From NCBI GenBank assembly GCA_050480705.1, contig JBJHAX010000006.1:18979-82978 (forward strand): a stretch of DNA of 64,000 nucleotides, in the 5' to 3' direction. The translations under genes and the position numbers were made by a program. This stretch comes from JBJHAX01 sp050480705. Lineage in GTDB: Bacteria; Actinomycetota; Nitriliruptoria; Nitriliruptorales; Nitriliruptoraceae. Shown here in pieces: positions 7,910-16,950 of the stretch. How positions within the stretch are numbered: position 1 is the stretch's first letter; each line of letters begins with the position of its first letter. Under the pieces are notes generated by a model, which searched no databases, was not told the DNA's origin, and saw nothing but the letters and a program-made list of their open reading frames with translations.

Positions 7910-9030
7910 TGCGAACACGTACGACACTTCTCGCACTCGCGGCCATGGTCATCGTTGCCGCGTGCGGCGACCAGACGCCGGAACCTGCCGACGATGCTCC
8001 CAGCGATGCACCTGACGCCGAAGCGCCGGAAACCGACGCGCCCGACGAGGATGCCCTCGACACCGCAGGTGACACGGTCACGGTGCTCACGCACGACTCG
8101 TTCGATATCTCCACCGACATCGTTGACGCGTTCGAGCAACAGACCGGCATCAGCATCGACTTCGTGCCCATGGGCGATGCGGGCACTGTCGTCAACCAGG
8201 CGATCCTGACCGCCGATGCACCTCAGGGCGACGTCCTCTTCGGCGTCGACAACACGTTCCTGTCGCGGACATTGGACGCAGACCTGTTCGTGCCCTACAC
8301 CTCCCCGCGCTTGGACGCCGTCGACCCGTCATTGCAGCTCGATCCTGAGCACCGCGTCACCCCGATCGACGTCGGCGATGTCTGCCTCAACTATGACGTC
8401 GCCTGGTTCGACGAGGCCGGGCTCGAGGTCCCCACAGACCTCGAGGATCTGACCGACCCGGCCTACGAGGGGCTGCTCGCCGTGCAGAACCCGGCCACGT
8501 CCTCACCTGGACTCGCATTCCTGTTGGCCACCGTCGAACGTTTCGGTGTCGACAACTACCTCGAGTTCTGGGAGCAGCTGCGCGCCAACGACGTGGTGGT
8601 GACTGACGGCTGGTCCGAGGCGTACTACACGGAGTTCACCTGGGCTGGTGGCGGAGACCGACCGCTGGTCGTGTCGTACGCGTCGAGCCCACCTGCAGAG
8701 GTTCTGTTCGCCGATCCGCAGCCTGACGAGGCACCGACCGGCGTGATCGAAGCATCGTGCTTCCGTCAGATCGAGTTCGCCGGGATTCTGCAAGGCACCG
8801 AGGTCGAACAGGCAGCGCAACAGGTGATCGATTTCATGCTCAGCGTGGAGTTCCAGCAGGATCTGCCGCTGACGATGTTCGTCTTCCCTGCTGTCGACGA
8901 CGCCGAGCTCCCCGAGGTCTTCGCCGAGCACGCGGTCATACCCGACACGCCGCTCGAGATTGACCCGTTCGAGATCGGCGAGAACCGGGAGGACTGGATC
9001 GAGTCGTGGACAACGACCGTCCTGCGTTGA
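7909..9030 (+). CDS. thiB: Thiamine ABC transporter substrate-binding lipoprotein
   Basis: Extracellular solute-binding protein of 373 residues that presents thiamine (or its phosphate esters) to the ThiP permease. The N-terminus is a lipoprotein signal with lipobox IVAAC and Cys19 as the lipid attachment site, followed by an acidic Pro/Asp-rich linker (about 22-48). The mature part begins with a TVLTHDSFDISTDIVDAFE strand-helix pattern typical of thiamine/iron-type binding proteins (ThiB/TbpA). The identity is supported mainly by the riboswitch and thiN-thiPQ context, since related proteins bind iron or spermidine. The ATG overlaps the thiN stop and its 3' end overlaps thiP by 25 bases. Confidence 0.88.
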   Translation: MRTRTTLLALAAMVIVAACGDQTPEPADDAPSDAPDAEAPETDAPDEDALDTAGDTVTVLTHDSFDISTDIVDAFEQQTGISIDFVPMGDAGTVVNQAILTADAPQGDVLFGVDNTFLSRTLDADLFVPYTSPRLDAVDPSLQLDPEHRVTPIDVGDVCLNYDVAWFDEAGLEVPTDLEDLTDPAYEGLLAVQNPATSSPGLAFLLATVERFGVDNYLEFWEQLRANDVVVTDGWSEAYYTEFTWAGGGDRPLVVSYASSPPAEVLFADPQPDEAPTGVIEASCFRQIEFAGILQGTEVEQAAQQVIDFMLSVEFQQDLPLTMFVFPAVDDAELPEVFAEHAVIPDTPLEIDPFEIGENREDWIESWTTTVLR

Positions 9031-10703
9031 TCTCGCGCAGGGGGCCGGCACTGCGTGCCGGCCTCCTGCTGCTCGTTCCCGTCGCCTTCCTGGCGGCGTT
9101 CTTCGTGCTGCCCGTGACACGCATCGTGCTCACGGGGCTGCGTCCCGACGGGGTGTTCGATCCCGGTGCGCTTGTTCGAACGGTCGCCGAGCCGTCCGTG
9201 CTGCGCGTCGGATGGTTCACGCTCTGGCAGGCCACCGTGTCCACGCTGCTGACCCTGCTGGCCGCCATCCCCGGTGCGTACGTGCTCGCGCGCATGCGTT
9301 TCGCCGGTCGACGCATGCTGCAGGCGGCCATCACCGTGCCGTTCGTTCTGCCGACCGTGGTCGTTGGCTCGGCGTTCCTGGCGCTGCTCGGACCACGAAG
9401 CCCGATCAACAGCGCGCTGTCCTCACTGCTTGGCGACGCGGCACCGGCGATCGACCTGCGTCGCACGGTCGTCGCGATCCTCATCGCGCACGTGTTCTTC
9501 AACTATGCGGTGATCGTTCGGACTGTCGGGGGGTTGTGGTCGCATCTCGACCCCCGACTTGAAGACGCCGCGCGTGTCATGGGTGCCTCGCGTTGGCAGG
9601 CATTCCGTGAGGTGTCGTTTCCGCTGTTGCGACCTGCGATCGCGTCGGCTGCAGCGATCGTGTTCCTGTTCACTTTCACTTCATTCGGCGTCGTACTGAT
9701 CCTCGGCGGGCCGACCCGCGCCACCATCGAGGTCGAGATCCACCGCGCGACGACACAGATGCTGGACCTGCAGCTCGCTTCGACACTCGCGCTGCTGCAA
9801 CTGATCGCGGTCGTCGCGTCGCTGCTCGTCTACGGGCGTCTGCAGCGACGGGCGACTCACCAGCCGCTGGTGCGCGCCGAGCGCAGCGCGCGACGCCCGA
9901 CCACCCCGGGAGAACGCGTGTTCCTGGCCGTGAACCTGGCCGTGATGGCTGCACTGCTCGCCACTCCCCTTGCGGTGCTCGTCGAGCGTTCACTCGCTGT
10001 TGCCGACGGCTACGGCCTGGACCATTATCGGACGTTGTTCAGCGGCGCACGCGAAACCGTGCTCGCCGTCGCACCCTGGCAGGCGATCCGGAATTCACTG
10101 CTGTTTGCCTTCGCCGCGACCCTCATCGCACTCGTCGTCGGCGGACTCGCCTCGATCGCCGCCACGACACAGGACAATCCGCTCGCACGCGGTGTCGACC
10201 GGGCCCTGATGCTTCCGCTGGGGACATCGGCCGTCACGATCGGATTCGGGTTTCTGATCGCACTCAACCGGCCCCCGCTTGATTTGCGTGGTTCGCTGTG
10301 GCTGGTCCCGATTGCACAGGCGCTCATCGCGATCCCATTCGTCGTGCGCACACTGCTTCCGGTCCTCAGATCCATCGACACCCGTTTGCGAGAGGCTGCC
10401 GCGGTGCTGGGCGCCACACCTGGCCGCATCTGGCGCGAGGTCGACCTGCCGATCGTCGCACGTGCACTGGCTGTTGCCGCCGGCCTGTCGTTCGCCGTCG
10501 CGCTGGGAGAGTTCGGTGCGACGGTGTTCGTCGCTCGGGCGCAGATGCCGACGATGCCCGTCGCGATCTTCCGGCTGCTCGGCCGCCCTGGGATCGTGCA
10601 CTTCGGTCAAGCAATGGCGCTCTCGACGATCCTCATGACGGTGACCGCGGCTGCGATCATGACGATCGACCGTCTGCGTGTCGGCCAGGTGGGTCGGTTC
10701 TGA
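9006..10703 (+). CDS. thiP: Thiamine ABC transporter permease
   Basis: Membrane permease of 565 residues made of two fused BPD_transp_1 halves of about six membrane segments each (roughly 20-270 and 300-555). Each half has the EAA-type coupling loop that contacts the ATPase: first LEDAARVMGASRWQAFREVSFPLLRPA, in two pieces LEDAARVMGAS and RWQAFREV, then LREAAAVLGATPGRIWREVD. The two-in-one architecture matches ThiP. The GTG start at 9006 lies inside the end of thiB, indicating coupled translation, and its TGA overlaps the thiQ ATG. Confidence 0.88.
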   Translation: MDNDRPALISRRGPALRAGLLLLVPVAFLAAFFVLPVTRIVLTGLRPDGVFDPGALVRTVAEPSVLRVGWFTLWQATVSTLLTLLAAIPGAYVLARMRFAGRRMLQAAITVPFVLPTVVVGSAFLALLGPRSPINSALSSLLGDAAPAIDLRRTVVAILIAHVFFNYAVIVRTVGGLWSHLDPRLEDAARVMGASRWQAFREVSFPLLRPAIASAAAIVFLFTFTSFGVVLILGGPTRATIEVEIHRATTQMLDLQLASTLALLQLIAVVASLLVYGRLQRRATHQPLVRAERSARRPTTPGERVFLAVNLAVMAALLATPLAVLVERSLAVADGYGLDHYRTLFSGARETVLAVAPWQAIRNSLLFAFAATLIALVVGGLASIAATTQDNPLARGVDRALMLPLGTSAVTIGFGFLIALNRPPLDLRGSLWLVPIAQALIAIPFVVRTLLPVLRSIDTRLREAAAVLGATPGRIWREVDLPIVARALAVAAGLSFAVALGEFGATVFVARAQMPTMPVAIFRLLGRPGIVHFGQAMALSTILMTVTAAAIMTIDRLRVGQVGRF

Positions 10704-11860
10704 TGGACGCGATGGGAACCCGCGTCGATATCAACGACCTCACCGTGCGTTTCGGGACGGTGACAGCAGTCGATCATCTCGATCTGAGTGCAGAACCCGG
10801 CGAGATCCTGGCCGTGCTCGGACCCAGCGGTTGCGGGAAGTCGACGCTGCTGCGCACGATCGCCGGCCTGGAACGCCCTGCCACAGGACACGTCCGCCTT
10901 GGCGGCGACGATGTCACCAGGCTGCGACCCGACGAGCGCGGGGTCGGCCTGATGTTCCAGGACCACGTGCTGTTTCCACATCGCAGCGTGGGCGACAACG
11001 TCGCCTTCGGCCTGCGCATGCACCGGATGCCGCGCGTACAGATCACCGCACGGGTCGACGAGGTCCTGGGCCTGGTCGATCTCGAAGGCATGGCGTCGCG
11101 AAACGTCGACGAGCTGTCCGGCGGCGAACAACAGCGTGTGGCGCTCGCCCGCGCGATCGCACCCGAACCGAAACTGCTGATGCTCGACGAGCCGCTGGGA
11201 TCGCTTGATCGTGCGCTACGTCAGCATCTGCTCGACCAGCTTCCGGGCATGCTGCGCTCACTGGGCACGACTGTGCTCTATGTGACCCACGACCAGGATG
11301 AAGCCCTCGCGTTCGCCGACCACGTCGCGGTGATGCGGGCGGGGCGCCTGGTACAGCGCGACCGCCCTGACCAGCTGTGGCGCGCACCTGCCGACGAGTT
11401 CGTCGCCCGCTTCATCGGGCTCGACCAGATCTTCGAGGTCACAACGGCATCGAACGGCCTGGTGCGCACGCCCTTCGGCGAACTCGACCTGCACCAGCAC
11501 GCATCGCACGCGCCTGGGGCCGAGGGGGACGGGGCGTCGCAGCGGCTGGTCCTGCTGGCCGACGCGATCCGGTTGGCTACGCCACAGGAGTCAGTGTCAT
11601 CGACGGAGATGGCGCTCGACGGTCAGGTCGCGGCACGACGCTTCGCATCGGACCACATCGCTCTCGACGTTGTGACCAGCGCGGGGCCAACCGTGCGCGT
11701 GGCGGTCTGGCGTGGCGCCGGGCCCGCCGTCGGAGACCCGGTGCGCGTCGTCCTCGATCTCACCGCCACACGGCTGGTGCCTGCCACCGGTCGCGTTGTG
11801 GAGCAGACCGACAACAGGCACCTTCAGGGCGCCGCCGAACCGCCTGGCGACGTCCCGTAG
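10703..11860 (+). CDS. thiQ: Thiamine ABC transporter ATP-binding protein
   Basis: ATPase subunit, 385 residues. Walker A GPSGCGKST (40-48), Q-loop FQDHVLFPH, signature LSGGEQQRVALARAI, Walker B LLMLDEPLGSLD and the switch His in VTHDQDEA are all intact. The roughly 140-residue C-terminal extension (from about 245) is a TOBE-like regulatory domain, which makes it longer than enterobacterial ThiQ and more like the CysA/PotA/FbpC type. The ATG overlaps the thiP stop (TGATG). The gene ends only three bases before the convergent osmC stop, so no terminator fits between them. Confidence 0.88.
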   Translation: MDAMGTRVDINDLTVRFGTVTAVDHLDLSAEPGEILAVLGPSGCGKSTLLRTIAGLERPATGHVRLGGDDVTRLRPDERGVGLMFQDHVLFPHRSVGDNVAFGLRMHRMPRVQITARVDEVLGLVDLEGMASRNVDELSGGEQQRVALARAIAPEPKLLMLDEPLGSLDRALRQHLLDQLPGMLRSLGTTVLYVTHDQDEALAFADHVAVMRAGRLVQRDRPDQLWRAPADEFVARFIGLDQIFEVTTASNGLVRTPFGELDLHQHASHAPGAEGDGASQRLVLLADAIRLATPQESVSSTEMALDGQVAARRFASDHIALDVVTSAGPTVRVAVWRGAGPAVGDPVRVVLDLTATRLVPATGRVVEQTDNRHLQGAAEPPGDVP

Positions 11861-11863
11861 AAC

Positions 11864-12292
11864 TCAGGCGAGGCTCGCGCTCACGCTGACGTCGACGTTG
11901 CCAGCCAGCGCCTTGGAGATCGGGCAACCATCCTTCGCGGCGGCTGCGGCCTCCTGCAGGGACGCGTCGTCGAGACCATCGGCGCTGACCCGGACCTCCA
12001 GCGCACTTGTGGTCACGCCTGTGCCGGGCACGAAAGTCACGGTGGCGGACGTCTCGATGCGACCGGGCGTCGCACCACGGTCGGCGATCTGCTTCGACAG
12101 GGCCATCGAGAAACACGACGCGTGAGCGCCAGCGAGCATCTCCTCGGGGCTGGTACGCCCGTCGGGGTCTTCCGCGCGCGACGGCCACGACACCGGGAGG
12201 TCGCCCCCCAGGCCCGATGAGGCGAAGGTCACGGTTCCATTGCCTTCGAAGAGGTCGCCCTCCCAGGTCACGGATGCACGGCGATCGGTCAT
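11864..12292 (-). CDS. osmC: OsmC-family peroxiredoxin
   Basis: Thiol peroxidase of 142 residues that reduces organic hydroperoxides. The two catalytic cysteines are present: Cys60 in HASCFSMALS (peroxidatic) and Cys123 in GCPISKAL (resolving). The pattern SPEEMLAGAHASC and the length match the OsmC rather than the Ohr branch. The ATG at 12292 follows GGGAGA by about six bases. It is the last gene on the minus strand after moeZ, 124 bp away, and may have its own promoter. It may protect the Fe-S assembly machinery encoded upstream, but this is only context. Confidence 0.85.
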   Translation of the reverse strand: MTDRRASVTWEGDLFEGNGTVTFASSGLGGDLPVSWPSRAEDPDGRTSPEEMLAGAHASCFSMALSKQIADRGATPGRIETSATVTFVPGTGVTTSALEVRVSADGLDDASLQEAAAAAKDGCPISKALAGNVDVSVSASLA

Positions 12293-12416
12293 GTCGTTCT
12301 CCCTGTAGGAATGATCGGACTCACGGTCCCGCAACGCGGGTATGCCCACACGGTAGTCCGCGACTGTGCACGCAGCAGATGACGGGCGGCGTCGCCGCGT
12401 GCGTACGGATCCGTCG

Positions 12417-13598
12417 TCAGTAGGTGGGGATGCTCGGATCGACCTGACGGGCGTAGGCGTTGATCCCACCACGCATCGAACGCGCCCGCAGGCCCGCGCC
12501 GCGCAGCAGTTCGGTCGACTCGAGCGAACGCACACCCGACAGGCAGTGCACGACGTAGTCCTTGGTCGGGTCGAGCTCCGACAGGCGGCCAGCCAGTTCG
12601 TCCTTCGGGATGAGCACGGACCCCGGAATCCGGTTGATCTCGTACTCGTGGGGCTCACGGACGTCGATGAGCGCCACGTCAGGCTTGTCGGCGATCTCGG
12701 CGTACTCGCTTGGCAGGATTTCGATGTCCGCAGTCGACAGATCGGCTTCGACCGTCCGGTCGTGCGCGGGCATGCCGCAGAACTCCTCGTAGTCGATGAG
12801 TTCAGTGACCGTCGGGTTGTCGCCACACACCGGGCAGTCGGGGTCCTTGTTGACCTTGACATACACCCAGCGCTGCTCGAGCGCGTCGTAGAGACCCAGC
12901 CGGCCAATCATCGGGTTGCCGATGCCCGTGAGCACCTTGATGCCCTCGATGCCCTGCGCCGTACCGATGTGGCCGGCCATGATGCCGAGCACGCCTCCCT
13001 CGGCGCAGTTGGGCACCATGCCCGGCGGTGGAGGTTCGGGGAACATGCAGCGGTAGCAGGGGCCCTGTTCGGCCCAGAACACACTCAGCTGGCCTTCGAA
13101 GCGGAAGATCGACCCGTACACGTTGGGCTTGCCGAGCAGCACACACGCGTCATTGACGAGGTAACGGGTCGGGAAGTTGTCGGTGCCATCGATGACCAGG
13201 TCGTAGTCCGCGATGATGTCGAGAGCGTTGTCGGAGGTGAGGAACGTGCGGTGCTCACGAACCTCGACGAACGGGTTGATGTCTTCGATCGACGCCCGCG
13301 CGGAATCGACTTTGTGGACCCCGATGTCGGAGGTGCCGTGGATGACCTGCCGCTGCAGGTTCGAGGCGTCGACGACATCGTCGTCGACGAGGCCGATGGT
13401 GCCCACGCCGGCAGCGGCCAGATAGAGCGCGAGTGGTGAACCGAGCCCACCGGTGCCCACCAGCAGGACACGCGCGGCCTTCAGCCGCTCCTGGCCAGGC
13501 ATACCCACGTCGGGGATGATCAGGTGGCGGCTGTAGCGCGCGATCTCCTCAGCGCTCAGCGGCTCACGACGCTCGACAGCGGGACGGACCACGGACAC
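12417..13598 (-). CDS. moeZ: Adenylyltransferase/sulfurtransferase MoeZ
   Basis: Two-domain E1-like enzyme of 393 residues that adenylates the C-terminal glycine of small sulfur-carrier proteins and then passes sulfur to them. The ThiF/MoeB domain has the nucleotide site GTGGLGS (48-54) and a structural zinc pair set (CYRC and CPVC). The rhodanese domain (about 290-393) has its active-site Cys352 in VVHCLSGVRS. Actinobacterial MoeZ serves molybdopterin, thiocarboxylate cysteine and siderophore sulfur carriers. No carrier gene (ThiS, MoaD or CysO) is in the window. GAGGAG lies only two bases before the GTG at 13598, so the GTG two codons on (13592) may be the true start. It lies downstream of the SUF block on the same strand after a 225-bp gap. 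Confidence 0.88.
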   Translation of the reverse strand: MSVVRPAVERREPLSAEEIARYSRHLIIPDVGMPGQERLKAARVLLVGTGGLGSPLALYLAAAGVGTIGLVDDDVVDASNLQRQVIHGTSDIGVHKVDSARASIEDINPFVEVREHRTFLTSDNALDIIADYDLVIDGTDNFPTRYLVNDACVLLGKPNVYGSIFRFEGQLSVFWAEQGPCYRCMFPEPPPPGMVPNCAEGGVLGIMAGHIGTAQGIEGIKVLTGIGNPMIGRLGLYDALEQRWVYVKVNKDPDCPVCGDNPTVTELIDYEEFCGMPAHDRTVEADLSTADIEILPSEYAEIADKPDVALIDVREPHEYEINRIPGSVLIPKDELAGRLSELDPTKDYVVHCLSGVRSLESTELLRGAGLRARSMRGGINAYARQVDPSIPTY

Positions 13599-13823
13599 AT
13601 CTCCTCATCAACTCGTCGGCTCACGTTGCCGGCCACGACGCGAATGCGCGCTCGTTCCGGACATCTCGTTCGGCACCACACCGCCGGACGTACGGCAGGG
13701 TGAACGGCCCCGCGGGGCTGGGTTCGTGCGACGACCGCCGGGTGACATGCAAGTGTCGGAGGACCTCGCCACCCGCGCCGCGACGCCAGTGAAAACAGTG
13801 CAAACTGTGTGCGGTGGTGCCGC

Positions 13824-14297
13824 TCAGATGTTCATGCCCATCGCGCGTAGTTCCTCACGCACGTAGTCAGCCATCATGTCTGTCGACCACGGCGGCGTGA
13901 ACGTGAACTCGACGTCGACGTGATCGACACCTGGCATGGCGCCCAGGATCACCGAGCACTGCTGGTGAATGACCTCGGTCAATGGGCAGCCCATGGTGGT
14001 CAGGGTCATGCGCACATGCGCGTGCCCGCGCTCTGGCTTGAGAACCTCATAGACCAGGCCGAGATCGACGATGTTGTAGCCGATCTCGGGGTCCACGACG
14101 GCACGCAGCGCGTTGAACAGCGCTTCGGAGGACGGCATGCCGTCGTCCTCGAGCGGCAGGTCGGCGAACGGATGCTCGGAACGAGGCTGCTCGTCGGGCT
14201 CACCGGTTGGCGTATCAGCCGCGGGCACGGCGTCGTCACCGGTGTCGTCCGCGATGTCGTCGCGAACCCCGTCCATGGTGGATGGTTCGGTGGCCAC
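13824..14297 (-). CDS. sufT: SufT-type DUF59/MIP18 protein
   Basis: Auxiliary Fe-S cluster maturation factor of 157 residues. The N-terminal 60 residues are acidic and low-complexity; the DUF59 core follows with ALRAVVDPEIGYNIVDLGLVYE and TTMGCPLTEVI, where the Cys is the conserved family residue. The C-terminal part ends VEFTFTPPWSTDMMAD. The GTG at 14297 has AGGAGG six bases upstream. It sits ten bases after sufU in the SUF operon, the standard place for sufT. It is probably needed for high iron demand rather than basal assembly. Confidence 0.86.
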   Translation of the reverse strand: MATEPSTMDGVRDDIADDTGDDAVPAADTPTGEPDEQPRSEHPFADLPLEDDGMPSSEALFNALRAVVDPEIGYNIVDLGLVYEVLKPERGHAHVRMTLTTMGCPLTEVIHQQCSVILGAMPGVDHVDVEFTFTPPWSTDMMADYVREELRAMGMNI

Positions 14298-14307
14298 GTG
14301 GATCCTC

Positions 14308-14775
14308 CTAGACGTCGTCGTGCGTGACGGAGTGGGCGGATGCACCCTGTACATGGGTCTCGATGGCGTCTCGAACCGCCATCCACCCCAGCAGTGCGCA
14401 CTTGACCCGCACCGGAAATTTCGCGACCCCTTGGAAGGCGACACCGTCACCGAGGTCGTCGAGCCGTCCTGGCTCTTCGCCGTGCATCATGCGGCGGAAC
14501 TCTTCGGCGAGTTCGAGCACGTCGTCGAGATCACGCCCGGTCACCGCCTGGGTCATCGCCGAGGCGGATGCCTGGCTGATCGAACAGCCGTCGCCGTCAA
14601 AGACCACACCGTCAAGAGTCCCGTCCTTGACGCGAATCCGCAGGTCCATTTCGTCACCACACAGCGGGTTCGAGTGGTGCACGTGCACGTCCTCGCCATC
14701 GAGCGTCGACGCACGGTTCTTGGGCTTGCGGTAATGGTCCAGGATGATGTCCTGGTACAGGTCGTCCATCGTCAT
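14308..14775 (-). CDS. sufU: SufU zinc-dependent sulfur acceptor
   Basis: IscU-like protein of 155 residues that takes persulfide sulfur from SufS. The zinc and sulfur ligands are in place: Cys39 and Asp41 in NPLCGDEMD, Cys64 in GDGCSISQAS, and Cys126 in KCALLGW. The insertion between about 85 and 105 is the SufU-specific region that separates it from IscU scaffolds. ATG 14775 follows GAGG by eight bases; the next codon but one (14769) is a second possible ATG. The gene starts 21 bases after sufS ends. Confidence 0.9.
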   Translation of the reverse strand: MTMDDLYQDIILDHYRKPKNRASTLDGEDVHVHHSNPLCGDEMDLRIRVKDGTLDGVVFDGDGCSISQASASAMTQAVTGRDLDDVLELAEEFRRMMHGEEPGRLDDLGDGVAFQGVAKFPVRVKCALLGWMAVRDAIETHVQGASAHSVTHDDV

Positions 14776-14796
14776 CGTCGGGTCCTCACGCCACAC

Positions 14797-16029
14797 TCAC
14801 CGGGCGAAGAAATCGCGAGCGGCCGTGATCCCGTCGATCAACGGCTCGATGTCGTCCACATCGTTGTACACGTGCACGCTCGCCCGCGCAGTCGCGTTCA
14901 CGCCCAATTCTCGCATCAACGGTTTCGCGCAGTGGTGTCCGACACGCACGCAGACACCCCGTGATCCCAGCAGCGAACCGACGTCATGTGGATGGACACC
15001 GTCGATCGCAAACGAGATCGTGCCGCCACGCACGTCGAGATCGCGTGGACCATGGACCTGAACACCGTCGATGTCGGCGAGCGCGTCGAGCATGGCGCCG
15101 ACCAGGTGCCGCTCGTGGTCGCGTACCGCCTGCATCCCGAGTCCGTCGAGTACATCGACGGCAGCAGACAGACCGGCCGCTTCGGCGATCATCGGCGTTC
15201 CCGCCTCGAATTTGTGCGGCACGTCGTTCCAGGTCGCGCCATCGAGCGTCACGTCCCGGATCATGTCGCCGCCCGCGAGGAATGGGTCCATCGATTCGAG
15301 CAGTTCCGGGCGGGCAATCAACGCGCCGATGCCGGTGGGGCCGAGCATCTTGTGGCCCGTCACGGCGTAGAAGTCGACGTCGAGATCGGCGACATCGACC
15401 GGCAGGTGCGGGGCAGCCTGTGTCCCGTCGACGTGGATGACGACGTCGGGGCGCGCTGCACGAGCCAGATCGCGCACTGCGGCGACATCGTTGATCGTCC
15501 CGAGCACGTTCGAGACGTGCCCAACAGCAACGAACTTCACGCGACCGTCAGCGAGCAGGTCTGCCGCGGCCTGCATGTCGAGCTGGCCGTCGTCGGTCAG
15601 CGGGATGTGGCGTACGTCGAAACCCAGATCCCGTGCCGCGTAGGTGAAAGGCACGTGGTTGGCGTGATGCTCCATCACCGTGGTCAACAACACGTCGCCG
15701 GGGCCGAGGTTGCGCCGCACCCACGCATAGGCGACGAGATTGCATGCCTCGGTCGCATTCTTGGTGAACACCACGCCGCGCGGATCAGCACCGAAGAACG
15801 TGGCCACCTTGGCCCGAGCTGATTCAAAGAGGTCGGTGGCCTCCTCAGCAAGCACGTACACACCCCGATTGACGTTGGATCGACACCAGCGGTAGTAGTG
15901 ATCCATCGCATCGAGCACAGCAAGCGGCGTCTGCGAACTCGCAGCCGAGTCGAGATAGACGAGCCGTTGCCCGTCGATCTCACGCGCAAGGGTCGGGAAC
16001 TCCTTGCGCAACGTCGGCACGTCGAACAT
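14797..16029 (-). CDS. sufS: SufS cysteine desulfurase
   Basis: PLP enzyme of 410 residues that removes sulfur from cysteine to form an enzyme persulfide. The PLP lysine is Lys227 in VTGHKMLGP and the persulfide cysteine is Cys367 in GHHCAKPLM, with the short class-II loop of SufS rather than the long loop of IscS. The ATG at 16029 (MFDVPTLRKEFP) has GAGG five bases upstream and matches the usual SufS N-terminus. An ATG at 16056 is in frame but lacks a ribosome site. A 127-bp gap with a perfect palindrome separates it from sufC. Confidence 0.92.
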   Translation of the reverse strand: MFDVPTLRKEFPTLAREIDGQRLVYLDSAASSQTPLAVLDAMDHYYRWCRSNVNRGVYVLAEEATDLFESARAKVATFFGADPRGVVFTKNATEACNLVAYAWVRRNLGPGDVLLTTVMEHHANHVPFTYAARDLGFDVRHIPLTDDGQLDMQAAADLLADGRVKFVAVGHVSNVLGTINDVAAVRDLARAARPDVVIHVDGTQAAPHLPVDVADLDVDFYAVTGHKMLGPTGIGALIARPELLESMDPFLAGGDMIRDVTLDGATWNDVPHKFEAGTPMIAEAAGLSAAVDVLDGLGMQAVRDHERHLVGAMLDALADIDGVQVHGPRDLDVRGGTISFAIDGVHPHDVGSLLGSRGVCVRVGHHCAKPLMRELGVNATARASVHVYNDVDDIEPLIDGITAARDFFAR

Positions 16030-16093
16030 CGCCACCTCAGCGTCGCTCACGGTCATATCGTGCCCGACGCGTACACCAACGGCCACCCCTTCA

Positions 16094-16115
16094 GTGCCAA
16101 CCCGCGGGTTGGCAC
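16094..16115. repeat. 22-bp perfect palindrome between sufC and sufS
   Basis: The left arm GTGCCAACCCG is followed directly by its exact reverse complement. It sits in the 127-bp gap between sufC and sufS, about 65 bp before the sufS start. In RNA it would form a short hairpin that could pause or end some transcripts, or act as an mRNA-processing site. As DNA it could be an operator. Confidence 0.6.
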
Positions 16116-16156
16116 CGTCTGCGCGGCGCCGGGTGCAGTCAGCGAGGACATGCGAC

Positions 16157-16903
16157 TCACGCGTTCGCGAGCGACGCGACGTCTTCGTAGCCGCGGGCCT
16201 CGAGTTGATCGGCGAGTTCAGGCCCACCCGACGCCGCGATACGACCGTCGACCATGACGTGCACACGGTCAGGCTGCACATAGCGCAGGATGCGCGTGTA
16301 GTGGGTGATGATGAGCACCCCGAGGTCCTTGCCGCGCAGCCGGTTGATGCCCTCGGAGACGACCTTGAGTGCGTCGACGTCCAGACCCGAGTCGGTCTCG
16401 TCGAGCACCGCGAGCTTCGGGCGCAGCAACGCGGCCTGCAAGATCTCGAAGCGCTTCTTCTCGCCCCCGGAGAACCCCTCGTTCACTGAGCGCTGCAGAA
16501 ACGACTCGTGGATGCCGAGCTCGTCCATCTCGGCACGCAGGCGCGCCATGAACTCGCGGATCGGCACCTCGTCACCCGTGACGGCGTTGAGCGCGGTGCG
16601 CATGAAATTCGTGAGCGACACGCCGGGCACCTCGACCGGATACTGCATCGCGAGGAAAACACCCAGGCGCGCGCGCTCGTCTGGAGCGAGCTCGGTGAGC
16701 TCGGTCCCTTCGAACGTCATGGTGCCGCCGGTCACGTCATAGGCGGGATGCCCCGCCAGCGTGTAGGCGAGCGTGGATTTGCCCGAACCGTTGGGGCCCA
16801 TCAGGGCGACGGTGTCCCCCAGGTCCAGGTCGAGGTCGACGCCGTGCAGCAGTTCAGTGCCGTCGGCCTCGACCTTCAGGTCGCGAATCTCGAGATCAGC
16901 CAT
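16157..16903 (-). CDS. sufC: SufC Fe-S assembly ATPase
   Basis: ABC-type ATPase of the SufBCD scaffold, 248 residues. It has Walker A GPNGSGKST (36-44), a Q-loop at AMQYP, the SufC-specific signature FSGGEKKRFEILQAA, Walker B LAVLDETDSGLD, and the switch His in IITHYTRIL. It is cytoplasmic and works with SufB and SufD rather than with membrane permeases. It lies 47 bases after the Rieske gene in the operon. Confidence 0.94.
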   Translation of the reverse strand: MADLEIRDLKVEADGTELLHGVDLDLDLGDTVALMGPNGSGKSTLAYTLAGHPAYDVTGGTMTFEGTELTELAPDERARLGVFLAMQYPVEVPGVSLTNFMRTALNAVTGDEVPIREFMARLRAEMDELGIHESFLQRSVNEGFSGGEKKRFEILQAALLRPKLAVLDETDSGLDVDALKVVSEGINRLRGKDLGVLIITHYTRILRYVQPDRVHVMVDGRIAASGGPELADQLEARGYEDVASLANA

Positions 16904-16950
16904 GTTGTTGCGGTCCTCGTCGTCGTGCGAAGTTCATGGACGTTGGTGTG

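Noticed and set aside
13621..13803. 60-codon minus-strand frame between moeZ and sufT
   Set aside because: No ribosome site and no sensible composition. The 225-bp gap more likely holds the moeZ promoter.
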